From Hyposmocoma kahamanoa (taxonomy: Eukaryota > Arthropoda > Insecta > Lepidoptera > Cosmopterigidae), in NCBI RefSeq assembly GCF_003589595.1, contig NW_020653713.1:2799551-2863550 (forward strand): a stretch of 64,000 bases of DNA. The letters run 5' to 3'. The notes under the pieces are model-generated. The model saw only the letters and a program-made list of their open reading frames with translations. It was not told the DNA's origin and ran no database searches. Positions 53,413 to 63,850 of this stretch are shown piece by piece. Within the stretch, counting starts at the first letter, position 1. Each line of letters begins with the position of its first letter. Made by a program: the position numbers and the translations under genes.

Positions 53413-54831
53413 TTACAAAAAGAAGACGGAGAGCATTTCTTTTATAAAACTTAAAAAGAAATAGAACAAGAAGTATTAAAGTTTAAAGTCGCTTTTACAC
53501 AAAGTAAATAACTTCTCGAAGTCACTTGTAAGGAGCAAGTATCATTCGCCTACTTCAGAGCGGACGTTTACCTAAATAGATGCAGCCGTAAATTAACACC
53601 ATTCCAGGACGTGTCTCATATTTTGCTGCTAAGAGCTTAGCGCAGATGTTTTCCTAAAAGCAAAAGAGGCTGCATAGGGGAGCGGAGAGAGGGTGGGCGA
53701 GACCGTTTGAGTGCCGAAACAAACACGAGAGAGTTAAGACGGGCTTTCCAGACTTGTTTGTCTGCAACGTCTATTGTTGACACCTAATTTTGCGATTTCT
53801 TGTTTACGTACAGGATGCGCTCCAAAAATAACGTGAGATGTCTGCCAAAACAAAAGTGGAAATCAGTTCATCGCTGCGTTCATAATATCCTTCCGGGGCT
53901 TTTATATAAATTTAAATAAAAGACAACGGGAAACCGCCGCGTGAACTTAGAACCGACGGCCGAAAGTTAGAAAGTCAGGAAGGAAAAGTCCCGAAAAACC
54001 GGGAGAAGTTTGTCCGAAAACCGGGACCAAACCCCAAAAATTTAAGCCCGCTCCGTTTCCGGAGGCCGAGGGCCGGCGTAAATATTATTTGGGACTTTCT
54101 TTTATTCCCTTTGTTTTAGCCGTTTTATTATTTGCGGTCCGAAGTGAGTTACGGCGAGAGAATGAACGCGGACTCCCGCTGAGTGCGTCTGTACAACGCG
54201 GGCCCCGGCTGATGTGCTTAAACAACAAATTTCCTGAACAATAATGAGCCTAAACAAGATTTTGAAACTTCCGAGTCGTTTGATATAGAGAAACAAAAGA
54301 AAACTCTACTAATTTATGTATTCCTCTTTAGTCTTCGAAGCGGGGAGACCCTTCTCAAAAGTAATTGACAAATTCGGACAGAAAATAGAAAAAAAATAAA
54401 AAGTGAAAAACTTTTGTTATTTTGCGCGTAGGAATAATTAGTCTATTCCAATTTCGAGGGCAAGTGGATACATTCCGGGTGGATCGTAAAGACGGAATTT
54501 TATTTAAGACGGAATAGGGAATCTTGGGGCCTTTATAAAAAGTGACCCCTTCTCACTTCGTGCATATAACGCTGTAAAGAGATTCCGTAATTTTTGCGCT
54601 TTGAGTGATTGCTCTGGGGATAATCGGGAGGCAGATGGCGCGATATTGGGGATCTGTAGTTTTATGAAGGGCATGGCGTCCCTTCTTCGTGGGGCCATAA
54701 AACAAAAAGGAATCTGTCAAGGCTGAGGTATGTAACTATTGAGAACGGATATAAATTCAGGCCTAAAAACAAGATAAGTCAGGTACTGTGTATAATCTTC
54801 CGTATATATGACTAATATAAATTTGAACTTT
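53413..54831. other. repeat-poor unique stretch, GC-richer
   Basis: 1.4 kb with no transposon recognised. 53660-54720 has unusually high sequence complexity (AAACCGCCGCGTGAACTTAG, TTTCCGGAGGCCGAGGGCC). No sustained frame. Possibly conserved non-coding DNA. Confidence 0.4.
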
Positions 54832-54965
54832 TTCTCTTAACTTCATTGGTAAGCATGTTATACTTGAAATAGCCACATTCATTAAACTCTACTACTCATT
54901 CGCAAGACAGATTTCCCTGAAAAGAATGAGTGAGAAACACTGCTTTTTGTAATTAAACATTTGTA

Positions 54966-55902
54966 GGTCATTCTCAGACTAGTGTTTACTACCTAATTTC
55001 CGTGGCACTATTTATTATTTAAGTATTCGTTTTTTTATAGTGCAATATTATTTAATATTCGAGTATTTTAAATAGAAAAGTCACCGTGAGACTCAAACTT
55101 ATTAAGTTAAATAACGGATGACTCACGTTATTTAAGTTTCGAACCAATTCGTGGTCCTTAAGGCTGCCTTTCCTCCAGAGATGTGCGACGTAGCGAGACG
55201 GTGTGCGAGGCAAAAATCCATCAACAGGATTACTTCATTTTCCTAGCCTCGCTTAGCGCAGCTCCGGTGGAGAACGGTTAGCGGAGCTGAGTATTTGTAC
55301 ATACAAAATAGCGAGAGATGTGTGCGAAGGACCGGGCGAGGAATGTGTGCAAAACGGTGTAAAAAACTAGAGCTTCTGAAAATATGACACTAATTGACAC
55401 TGACACATCGCCACCGCTCACCCCAGCACATCGTACCTCACCCGCGCAAAGCTGAAATGAGTCAATAACGCATCTTCACAGCTTTGGTGGAAATCATCAC
55501 ACCGTTTCACAGCACCGTCACACATCCCCGCAACGCCCTCGCACATCTCTGATGGAAAGGCAGAGTAATCGTAAGATTCCGCGACAGTGACTCTACGGAA
55601 ATTCGAGTATTGTATCGTGAAATATTATTTAATAATAACACGATAATATACTTGAATATTTAAATAATAAAAATTGCCACGAAAATTATTAGTGAACACT
55701 AAACCGAGAATGAGCGTTCACAATGTTACCAACTACCATAAATTACATTTAAATATTCAAGTATATTACAGTGTAATTATTAAATAATATTTCACGATAC
55801 AATACTCGAATATTAAAAATATTGTTCGCTAAAAACGTCGAATACTTAAATAATAAAAATTGCAACGGAAATTAGATAGTGAACACTGGTCCGAGAATGA
55901 CC
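54966..55902. mobile_element. AT-rich foldback element
   Basis: Ends GGTCATTCTCAGACTAGTGT and, inverted, GGTCATTCTCGGACCAGTGT. A third copy of this end lies inside near 55690-55720. 55604-55635 and 55777-55808 are perfect 32-base inverted repeats whose pairing continues imperfectly to about 60 bases. It contains a nested MITE. Confidence 0.75.
55164..55563. mobile_element. MITE nested in foldback element
   Basis: CTGCCTTTCCTCCAGAGATG at 55164 is mirrored by CATCTCTGATGGAAAGGCAG ending 55563. The 400-base interior is GC-richer (CACCGCTCACCCCAGCACAT) with GATGTGCGA/TCGCACATC words. Confidence 0.8.
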
Positions 55903-55985
55903 GTTTTATTTTAATTCCCCGTATTAATGTTATATTCATCACTATTTTCATACAGAAATTGCTATTCTTCTTCAAATAAATTAAG

Positions 55986-56559
55986 TTTAAAATCCAATTT
56001 TAGGTTGGTTTCTCCTAACGAGAGAAGCATTTTGATTATCGTGGCTATATCGCGATTATTAGTTAATCAAAATCAGATTAAGTTTATGTACCTTGTGCTC
56101 TATCTGATTACTTAATATAATAAGGTATTTTCGGTATTAGTTACGCGCAATCATCCAATGTTAGTCAATAATATGAAAGGAGGGAAATAATTTTCAGCAT
56201 TACACAAGGCAAAATAATTTCTTAGAACACGTTTATCTCGACAAAGGCGTATTTATAACAATAAGTTATTCTAAGGGATTATTGACAAAGAACTTACCGA
56301 TGGCATATTGTTTTTGTTGCCGCACTGCAAACTTTTGGATTCGATCTGTAATAAACAAAGACGATACGTTAGCCAGGGACATTCTTTCATAGGTATGTGG
56401 ATGAAACTAGGAAATCTTTTAATTTCCAAACAATAGTTGATCAAATATAAGTAGTTCTGTGTCATGCTACAAGAACTAAAACAAAATACTGTTAACACGC
56501 GGAACTAACACAATTGTCACCTTTCAACGTCTGAAAGTGAACCACATAAATCTATGTAG
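55986..56559. other. unassigned AT-rich DNA
   Basis: No gene. May include more decayed LINE-L at the left. Confidence 0.4.
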
Positions 56560-57042
56560 TATATAATCTCAGTACAGAGTACTAAAAAAACCGACCTCAA
56601 AAGTAAGTGGAATTACGTCTATTTGCTAAGTTTCATTGAAATATCCCCTAGTTCGCCGCTACAGGACTTGATACCGGAGATAATAAAAATAGGTGCTCAC
56701 TACGACACTACTCAAAGTATTTCGAGAGAAAAACGCCTTGAGTTGGAGAAATAGCAAAATCAACTAAATAATTGCTAAAAGTAATTGCTCCTAAATTAAA
56801 GTTAGGCGCTATTTATAAAAATGACTCTTCATGCGTGAACAGCCACCCTTTGAGGTGGATGATTTTCTTCAAAATGAAATGGGACCACTATGGAAATACC
56901 CCCTTTCCAACAAAAAAAGAATCATGAAAATCGGTTCACAAATACCGCAGTTATCGCGTAACATACATACAAAAAAAAGGAAAAAAAAAGAACATACAGC
57001 CGAATTGAGTACCTCCTCCTTTTTGAAGTCGGTTAAAAAAAA
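56560..57042 (+). mobile_element. Rep-R copy 10, long form
   Basis: Very similar to copy 1 throughout, including the long-form block and GAATCTTCATGCGTGAA-like sequence. Right end CCTCCTCCTTTTTGAAGTCG. Confidence 0.88.
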
Positions 57043-57639
57043 CCTAAGAATTTCAAAAAACTATCCCAAACGCGTGAGCACAAAAAGTCGTGTTCGCAAA
57101 ATCGTAATATTATTGTCTAATAAGAAACGTGAACGTTATTAAAGGAAAATCAATTAAATTTTAAATTATATTCAAGCGTTCAAATTCTCACGCACGTGTT
57201 TGACACACAATGGTCGATAATTTCCTGCAATTGTAATATGATTCTATCAATTGGGACCCCAAATTATTGCCGTTCACCAAGTGGGGCGTTGCGATCCGGC
57301 TTAAGGCTATTCATAGCAATAATAACGTAAACGGACAGTATTTATTGGGTGAACCATTTATTCCTAATCAGAAATAGAATTCGTCAATAGCCAGGCATAG
57401 GTTGGAAAGGTTGCTTTGAATTTGAGTTTATTGTGTTAAAGGAGTGTATTTTGATGTTTGACAAAAGGAAAGTGACAACAAAGAAGCAGAATTCGTAATT
57501 CGCAATAATTATTAAAGTCAAAAACATCATATGGACTTTAACATAATTTTATGTGAATTTCTTGAGTTCATAATTGAAATAAATGATGTCGTTGACAGAT
57601 TATAATATAATAATTTACGGTCGACGGTCTACGGATAAA
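57043..57639. other. unassigned unique DNA
   Basis: No gene. 57230-57370 contains ATCAATTGGGACCCCAAATT and CGGCTTAAGGCTATTC; no family recognised. Confidence 0.4.
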
Positions 57640-57730
57640 GCAATATGGCCCTGGTTAGGCAAAGACGCAGGTTTGAGGTTGAAGGCTTTTTTCTTTGTGT
57701 TCAATCTTTGTATTAATAATAATTATAATG
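57640..57730 (+). mobile_element. tRNA-like SINE piece with SINE-C-type tail
   Basis: Head ATATGGCCCTGGTTAGGC and GCAGGTTTGAGGTTGAAGG, then TTCTTTGTGTTCAATCTTTG and TATTAATAATAATTATAATG. Confidence 0.6.
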
Positions 57731-58867
57731 TATTTCATATTCTCAATATCACAATATAACAGACAATACACAAGACAATAGAAATTAATATATTTTAATA
57801 CGAAAATTAATATTTATATAACGAAGTTGTAAAAACAAGACAAATATAATTGTCGAAATACAGCAAATTGCAATGACAAAACTTCAGTTACTGAGAAAAA
57901 AATCATCTACATTTGTAAATTAAATATCCAATTAAAGAAGTACCAGTCAGGTGTATAATATATTCGAATTTGTTTTGGCAAATGGAAAGGTTATATTAGT
58001 AAAAAAAAAACACAATCTCATTGATGTCCCGACATACTTTAGACATAAATTCTTCTTACACACGCCAGTCCCTTTGTACATCAAATAGCCGGAACTGTAA
58101 CACCTGAGCTTCATGCGAAACACATGATGTTATTTATTAGCCCCTGACTAAGATGGAAAGACGAGGAAATGTAGGAGGAAAGTATCAGGAAAATTAGTAA
58201 GAATAAATGATACAAAACAGAAAGGAGGCACTTCGCTTAACATCGCATTGCATTTTATAGATTGAAATTCTTGTGATTTTTTTTCCATCGTCAAAAGAGA
58301 TCTCAGTGTCAAAGAACTGCAACTCTGTGATGGTTTTACTTCGAAACGTATTATGGATTATTAAAATAAATTACATTATAGGATATTGCCCGTATAAATA
58401 TAATTATAAGCGTACACGAATATGGCATGTCATAAAAATCAAAACAGGTGTGCAAAAAGTGACATTTTGTACAAAAACACAAAACATTATCAAAAAAAAA
58501 ACACAAATCCATTTTGCCGAGACAAGCATTTCGTTCTAAATAAATAAATAACAGCACACGGGACGTCGCTGGGGCGGCCATATTTTACCGCTCCCGTCCC
58601 ATGTCGACACCTTTTTGTCCCTTTTTGCAATGCTGTGTGGACATACCGCGTAGGTGCTACGGGTTTATAGAGATTTTAGATGATACTAACAACTCTTTAC
58701 TGCATAGTGGGTGGGATAATCGATAGATAGATAAAAGTAACATGATTCGTCAGGTCAAAAGAAACAAGTGGAGTTTATGGTTGCCTTTGATATAAATAAT
58801 TTCCCGGCAGGAGACATACTAATACAATAAAGAACAAAAAAATGAGAGTTACATTTTGTGTAATAGC
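57731..58867. other. unassigned DNA
   Basis: 1.1 kb, no recognised gene. 58555-58640 is GC-rich (GGGACGTCGCTGGGGCGGCC). Confidence 0.4.
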
Positions 58868-59255
58868 GCAAAACGTTTTGCATAGTATGTGCGGCATTAG
58901 ACTGAAAGAAAGAATGTAGAACAGATTAGTAAGAAAGCGTTGTAGTATGAAAGGTGAAGAGACAAGGATAGAAAGGACAATGCTTCGACGGTTAGGCCTA
59001 GTAGAAAAAAAGTTTAGTAGATAGACGTCACAAGTATATAGAGCTAATGCGGATAGAAATGTGGGGAGTAGGTTTGACGTACATAGCTTCCAGATTGAGG
59101 ATGTACTTAAAAAGTCCATGTTACAAATACACTAGAACGTATAAAGAAACTGATGCGAATGGAGGAGGCGAAAAAAAGCTTGTTGGAATCGTATACACGG
59201 AGGTTTATGGTTTCTGTTAATACGGTGGGAGATCGGCGTGATGATGTGTACGTAT
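58868..59255 (+). mobile_element. LINE-Q relic 5, longest
   Basis: LHSMCGIRLKERM, a stop, NRLVRKRCSMKGEETRIERT, MLRRLGLVEK, then QVYRANADRNVG and QIEDVLKKSM after frame changes, ending near EEAKKSLLE. Same block order as relics 1 to 4 combined. Confidence 0.85.
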
Positions 59256-59269
59256 GTCATAGATTTGAA

Positions 59270-59570
59270 GAAGATAGTACCAGGACAGCTCCTTGTAAAA
59301 GAGTTTGTCTAGGAAAGTATAGCCACCTTACCTATTTCTGCCGCCAAGCAATAATGTGAGCATTGCTGCGTTCCCGTTTTGAAGGGTAAGGAAGCTGGGG
59401 AAATTATAGGCACGTGGGACTTGTCAACTTATGACTCAGGGTAACGGACGCATGGTAGTGCCCCTGAGATCTTCGTGATTCTTTGTGAGCTGTGACTGAC
59501 ACTGCAACTGTTATGGACAGGCATGTCGTATACCAGGACGACTGGTTCGCCCCGTCACTTAGTACCTATA
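59270..59570 (+). mobile_element. Rep-A copy 17, near full length
   Basis: CAGCTCCTTGTAAAAGAGTT to CGTCACTTAGTACCTATATA; the A tail has decayed to TA repeats. It directly follows LINE-Q relic 5. Confidence 0.88.
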
Positions 59571-60714
59571 TATATAAGAATTGGACATGTTTGAAGATGT
59601 ATAAAATGTTATTTCTTAACACATAAAAAAAGAATGCTTGCCGCTTACTTTAAACAAAAAGTCGTCAAAATAACGGTGCTCAAAGCTAAGTTCACAAAAG
59701 ACGTGTGACAGCTAAAATAAATACACATCGACAAATCTATTCATAGTCAACACAAGGTTGAAGGTGTTAAGGAATTTCAGTACTAGGTAATTATTTTGAA
59801 CTAAAGATGTTCAAGTTTGTGGACAACGTAGTTTATTATGCTTTTATTTATAATATCGATGGTTTTCTAGAATAGTGGCCTATCTCAAAATCAACAAATT
59901 CGTCAGGAATTTGGTTTAGAATCGACTGAATGATAACTAATATTCAAATACGACGAAACATACACTGGTGCATGTTCTCACTTGTTTATTTTAACCAATA
60001 AAATGCTCGGTGTGTTTTTTTACAATAAAATTTAGCACATGGTGAATGCATTCGCGTTATATGATAAATATGAACTATTTTGAGTTGAGCCACTATTCTT
60101 GAAAAGTAGCGATATATGGGTTCATACTTGACCACAAACAGGCTGTACAGTCGAGATGGGATCGAAGATACAGCGATCTAATCCGGAAGATGCCTACTTG
60201 TGCCTTTGAAAATGTGAGGACTGTATTCACACGGAAATAGAGAGCAGGCAACATATTCCATTGCCTGGTGACCCATTAAGAAAGGTCTATAAGAAGGATA
60301 TAGCTATTTATTTCCTTTCGAGCCCTCTTACGTGGCACTTCACATTTGGCAAACAATCACCATGTGGAGCATATGTGACATAGTTATTTGCCGTGTTTGT
60401 CTATTCGACAAATACAGCAAACACTAAACTCGCGTTACCGTGCAATGGTCGGTTTCTCGAAGCACACCAAAGGAGCCAAATAGGCAAATACGCAAGTAAA
60501 CCGTCCACACTGTGGTCATATTCATTATTTTAACTCCTTATTTGGCTTCATGTGTACGACGGTCATATTTGTCAGTGTTTGCATGTTTGTCTGTATGCCA
60601 AATATGATTACAAGTACATCTAACAACCAATAGCGAATACAAGTAACCATGTGACGTGCGGCCATTATACGAGTATTATTGTCTAATACTTTATCGGAAT
60701 GAAGTAATTTTTCA
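59571..60714. other. unassigned unique DNA
   Basis: 1.1 kb, no gene. 60340-60700 holds several TTTGGCA/TGCCAAA-type inverted words and could be an old MITE. Confidence 0.4.
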
Positions 60715-60860
60715 TTATGTTGTTCGATCTTTGCACTAATGAACAAACACAAAAACAAATTCCTTCGAACGGGCTGGATTCGAACCAGAACACACAGTGG
60801 TAAATTCGCGTTGATCAGCCCTTAAAAAACCCGACCGCTAACTCTCGCCTTATAAATCTA
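60715..60860 (-). mobile_element. tRNA-like SINE
   Basis: Minus strand: GGTTCGAATCC B box (60777-60787), then AGCCCGTTCGAAGGAATTTG as in SINE-C; the tail then diverges. Confidence 0.6.
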
Positions 60861-61293
60861 TTTCGTGAATCTTCTTTCATACATTCTCTCTACTCAGAAA
60901 CTGTAGTAGCCAGTCACTGTCAGCTAAAAATTTATGCAATTACATCTTTTCATTCCATCTAATTCAAAAACCAAGACTGAGAGGTCAGAAAAAGATGACG
61001 TGTCTCAAATAACTTCACAAAATCAACGCCTAAACCGTTTTCAACACACCTGCTTGTATTTTCTTCCAGTTTTCTTTGTGTTTCCTTTACCGTAACAATT
61101 GTGTAACGTATTGTATTGTCGATGAAAGGGAACGTCGTTAGTAAAGACGACAAGGATTCCAATTAGCAACAGTATGCTTGTTGTCTATTATTGTTTCAGA
61201 CATTCTTAGGTACACTGCTGGGAGGCTTTTAGAAAGCCGCTTTGAACACCCAAACATCAGGTAGGTGTCATAATGAGTATATCTTCAAAATTT
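60861..61293. other. unassigned DNA
   Basis: No gene or repeat recognised. Confidence 0.4.
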
Positions 61294-61546
61294 TGTAGCA
61301 GTAGAGTTCCATAAGAAAGAGGTAGTCCAGCAAAGTACTGGAACCTGTTTCTGCCACCAAGTGTGACCATTAATGCGTTCCATATTTAGGGTTCTGGTGA
61401 AACTACAGACTAATGGGACTTGTTATTTTTATTGTCTCAGGGTGACGAGCGCAGTGGCAGTATCCCTCAGATAATTGTGATTTAAAGCTCTGAGTGGTAC
61501 TGCAACTGTTATGGACAGTCGTGTCGCTTACCACCAGACGCATTAC
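61294..61546 (+). mobile_element. Rep-A copy 18
   Basis: TTTGTAGCAGTAGAGTTCCA to GTGTCGCTTACCACCAGACG. The tail is missing; it joins copy 19 in opposite orientation. Confidence 0.88.
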
Positions 61547-61690
61547 TATCGCAAAGATCTTATGGGCACTGCTAATGCGCCCGTCACCCTGAGACATAAG
61601 TTGACAAGTCCCATGTACCTGCAATTTCACCAGCACCTTTACTCTTCTAAATCGGAACGCAGTAATGCTCACATTTCTGCTGCCCTTTAC
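61547..61690 (-). mobile_element. Rep-A copy 19
   Basis: Minus-strand 5' half: ATCGCAAAGATCTTATGGGC to ATTTCTGCTGCCC. About 95 bases pair with the same region of copy 18, giving an inverted repeat with a loop of roughly 80 bases. Confidence 0.88.
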
Positions 61691-62210
61691 AGGTCCCATG
61701 GTCACGGTTGAAGTCAACCAACAAATACGCGATTTAAATCCGATAAAAATAGTTCCTATGTGTAACAATAGCAAAAACCTAAAAACTCGAAATATACTAA
61801 TTATTATAAGTGAACAGATCTTGAATTGCAATGTCCAATGTCTCAAAGACTTTCTCGTTATAGCCAATTTATTATTAAAACACAGTTGGATGGATTTTAA
61901 ACACAAAGTATTTGGAACACCGAAACTACAATGAAAATGGTTATAATGAAGATGTCGCCACTGTTAGGAGTTTAGCTTTGTCTCGGCCTTTGTTCACGGC
62001 AATTAGTCGTAAGTTACAACACTAGGTCGGCGCCATTATTGCTTAATAGATTATGGCTTACCGCCTTAGCCGACAGTGGCTGGACACAACGGTTGCTGGA
62101 GTATAATAGAACAGGACGATGCAGGAACTGATGTAGATTCAGAAATTTAGCATACAAACAAAACGGGAACACTAGCAAAATACTCATAATAATGCTATGT
62201 TATTTCAGAT
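61691..62210. other. unassigned DNA
   Basis: No gene. 62020-62110 is GC-richer (TTACCGCCTTAGCCGACAGT). Confidence 0.4.
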
Positions 62211-62218
62211 GTCTGACC

Positions 62219-62460
62219 CATAGTTTCCCAAAGTGGTCACTACCGCCCAGTGGGCGCTGACGTGTCCTACGGCGGTAGCAATTAGGGGACGTTGATGCTG
62301 TCCAGACGGTGCTACCGCATTTGAAAAAAACCTCAATTATCTATATAAAGTACACTACATTTTTTTTCTAGTGATTTTTTGGTTAAGTTAATATAAAAAT
62401 ACACCTTTTTAATTATTTTTTGTGATGGTGGCGGTGAACCAAAAAGTTTGGGAGCGTAGG
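62219..62460 (+). mobile_element. hAT-type MITE with perfect target duplication
   Basis: 242 bases from CATAGTTTCCCAAAGTG to AAGTTTGGGAGCGTAGG, inverted ends. GTCTGACC stands directly outside both ends (62211-62218 and 62461-62468). An 8-bp duplication with such ends is characteristic of hAT elements. No coding capacity. Confidence 0.93.
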
Positions 62461-62468
62461 GTCTGACC

Positions 62469-63603
62469 GATTGTTATACTTTTTTTATTTTAGAACATAA
62501 AAAAATAGTCGACTTAATTTATATCCAAGATTCGCATGAAACGTTACGCTCTCACATTTATATTGCGTACGGTATTAAAGTGGAATTCTGTGAATGCAGA
62601 TTTGTTTTCAGAGCGAGAGTGAATAGGCAATATATTGGTGCGGTCTCATCGTTACTTCCCGTCAGAAGAGAATAGGTCAAATGCGCTTTTATTAGAAATA
62701 TAAATAAAAATTTGCAATTAATTTTGTTTAATTTCCTACTAATAAACGGAAAAGGACAGTATTGAGGAAATTTTGTAAACTAGTTGAAAAGGTTTCTTTT
62801 TTAATGAAACACCAATTTAATAATAACTAATTAAATTTTTTGGTCTCGTCAAATCTAAAAAAAATGCATTTCGTTTAATTTATCAATAAAGCTTGAATAA
62901 CGCTGTACCACGTCGATATTAAGGGTTAACATAATTGATATTTCATGTGTAATTTTAAAAAAATATATAATCGCTACTATTTTATATTCTCTCTTTAAAT
63001 TTTGTTCCGTTAAACGTGCTGGTGCGTGTAATATCGATTGCGACTTTGCACAATCTTGACAATAATCTCCTACTTCACTTACGTTCACCTTTTTGCTCTA
63101 ACTCTCTTATTCTTCTTACAATGCAGTCCGGTCAGTTTAAGAACATTCTAGATTTGATTTTAAAACGGTCTTTAATGCCATCCTCTTTCTAAGTTATCTC
63201 TATAAAACTCTTTCGCCACTGTACTTTCATTCGTATCTTTCTCTATTGTTGTTTTTTGATAGTTATAATTCAAATAAGTACAAAAGAAATTTACATACTA
63301 AAAGCCGCAAAACTGCGGTGCAATTTGTTGGCGACGTGCGCACTCTGAATTATATCAAATTAACTTATGTTATAATAACATGTACTTGTACTTAACTGGC
63401 TAAATAAAGAGTTACTTTAATAGATACTCATTTAACTTACGCTATAGAGAATATTTACTTCTATAATTTTTATCATCTCTTACGAGTCTATACAATCTCA
63501 AATGGCTTTGGTTGGTTCTAGTTAACATATAACAGTTAAGTTAGTTAGTAAGTTAACGTATAACAGTTAAGGTGTTGAATCAATCAGTTTGGAAAAAATA
63601 TAC
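62469..63603. other. unassigned AT-rich unique DNA
   Basis: 1.1 kb without recognised gene or transposon. GTTAACATATAACAGTTAAG-like sequence is duplicated in tandem at 63522-63570. Confidence 0.45.
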
Positions 63604-63850
63604 TATAACCTCAGTACAGAGTAATAAAAAAACCAACCTCAAAAGTCATTCATCCCCTAGTTTACCACCCTTAGAGGTCGAATATTTTCTTCAAATTTAA
63701 ATGGGACTTCATCTGAGGTACCTTCTGTCTAACAAAAAAAGAATCATCAAAATCGGTTCACAAATGGCGCAGTTATCGCGTAGCATACATACAAAAAAAA
63801 GACATACAGTCGAATTGAGAACCTCCTCCTTTTTTTGAAGTCGGTTAAAA
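63604..63850 (+). mobile_element. Rep-R copy 11, short form with deletion
   Basis: TAATAAAAAAACCAACCTCA, a jump to TCATTCATCCCCTAGTTTAC, CAAAATCGGTTCACAAATGG and a good right end TTTTTTTGAAGTCGGTTAAA. Confidence 0.85.

Larger units (their letters stand above)
54832..55985 (-). mobile_element. LINE-L relic split by foldback element
   Basis: 54832-54965 matches the LINE-L 3' UTR (ATTGGTAAGCATGTTATACT, AAGAATGAGTGAGAAAC). 55903-55985 matches its upstream part (TTTTAATTCCCCGTATTAAT). About 250 bases of LINE-L expected between them are gone. Confidence 0.7.

Noticed and set aside
58273..58581. Short frames on both strands near 58.3-58.6 kb
   Set aside because: Low-complexity, lysine- and isoleucine-rich readings of AT-rich DNA with no motif.
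61403..61906. A 167-codon minus-strand frame
   Set aside because: It runs through the tail-to-tail Rep-A pair and shows only repeat-derived sequence.
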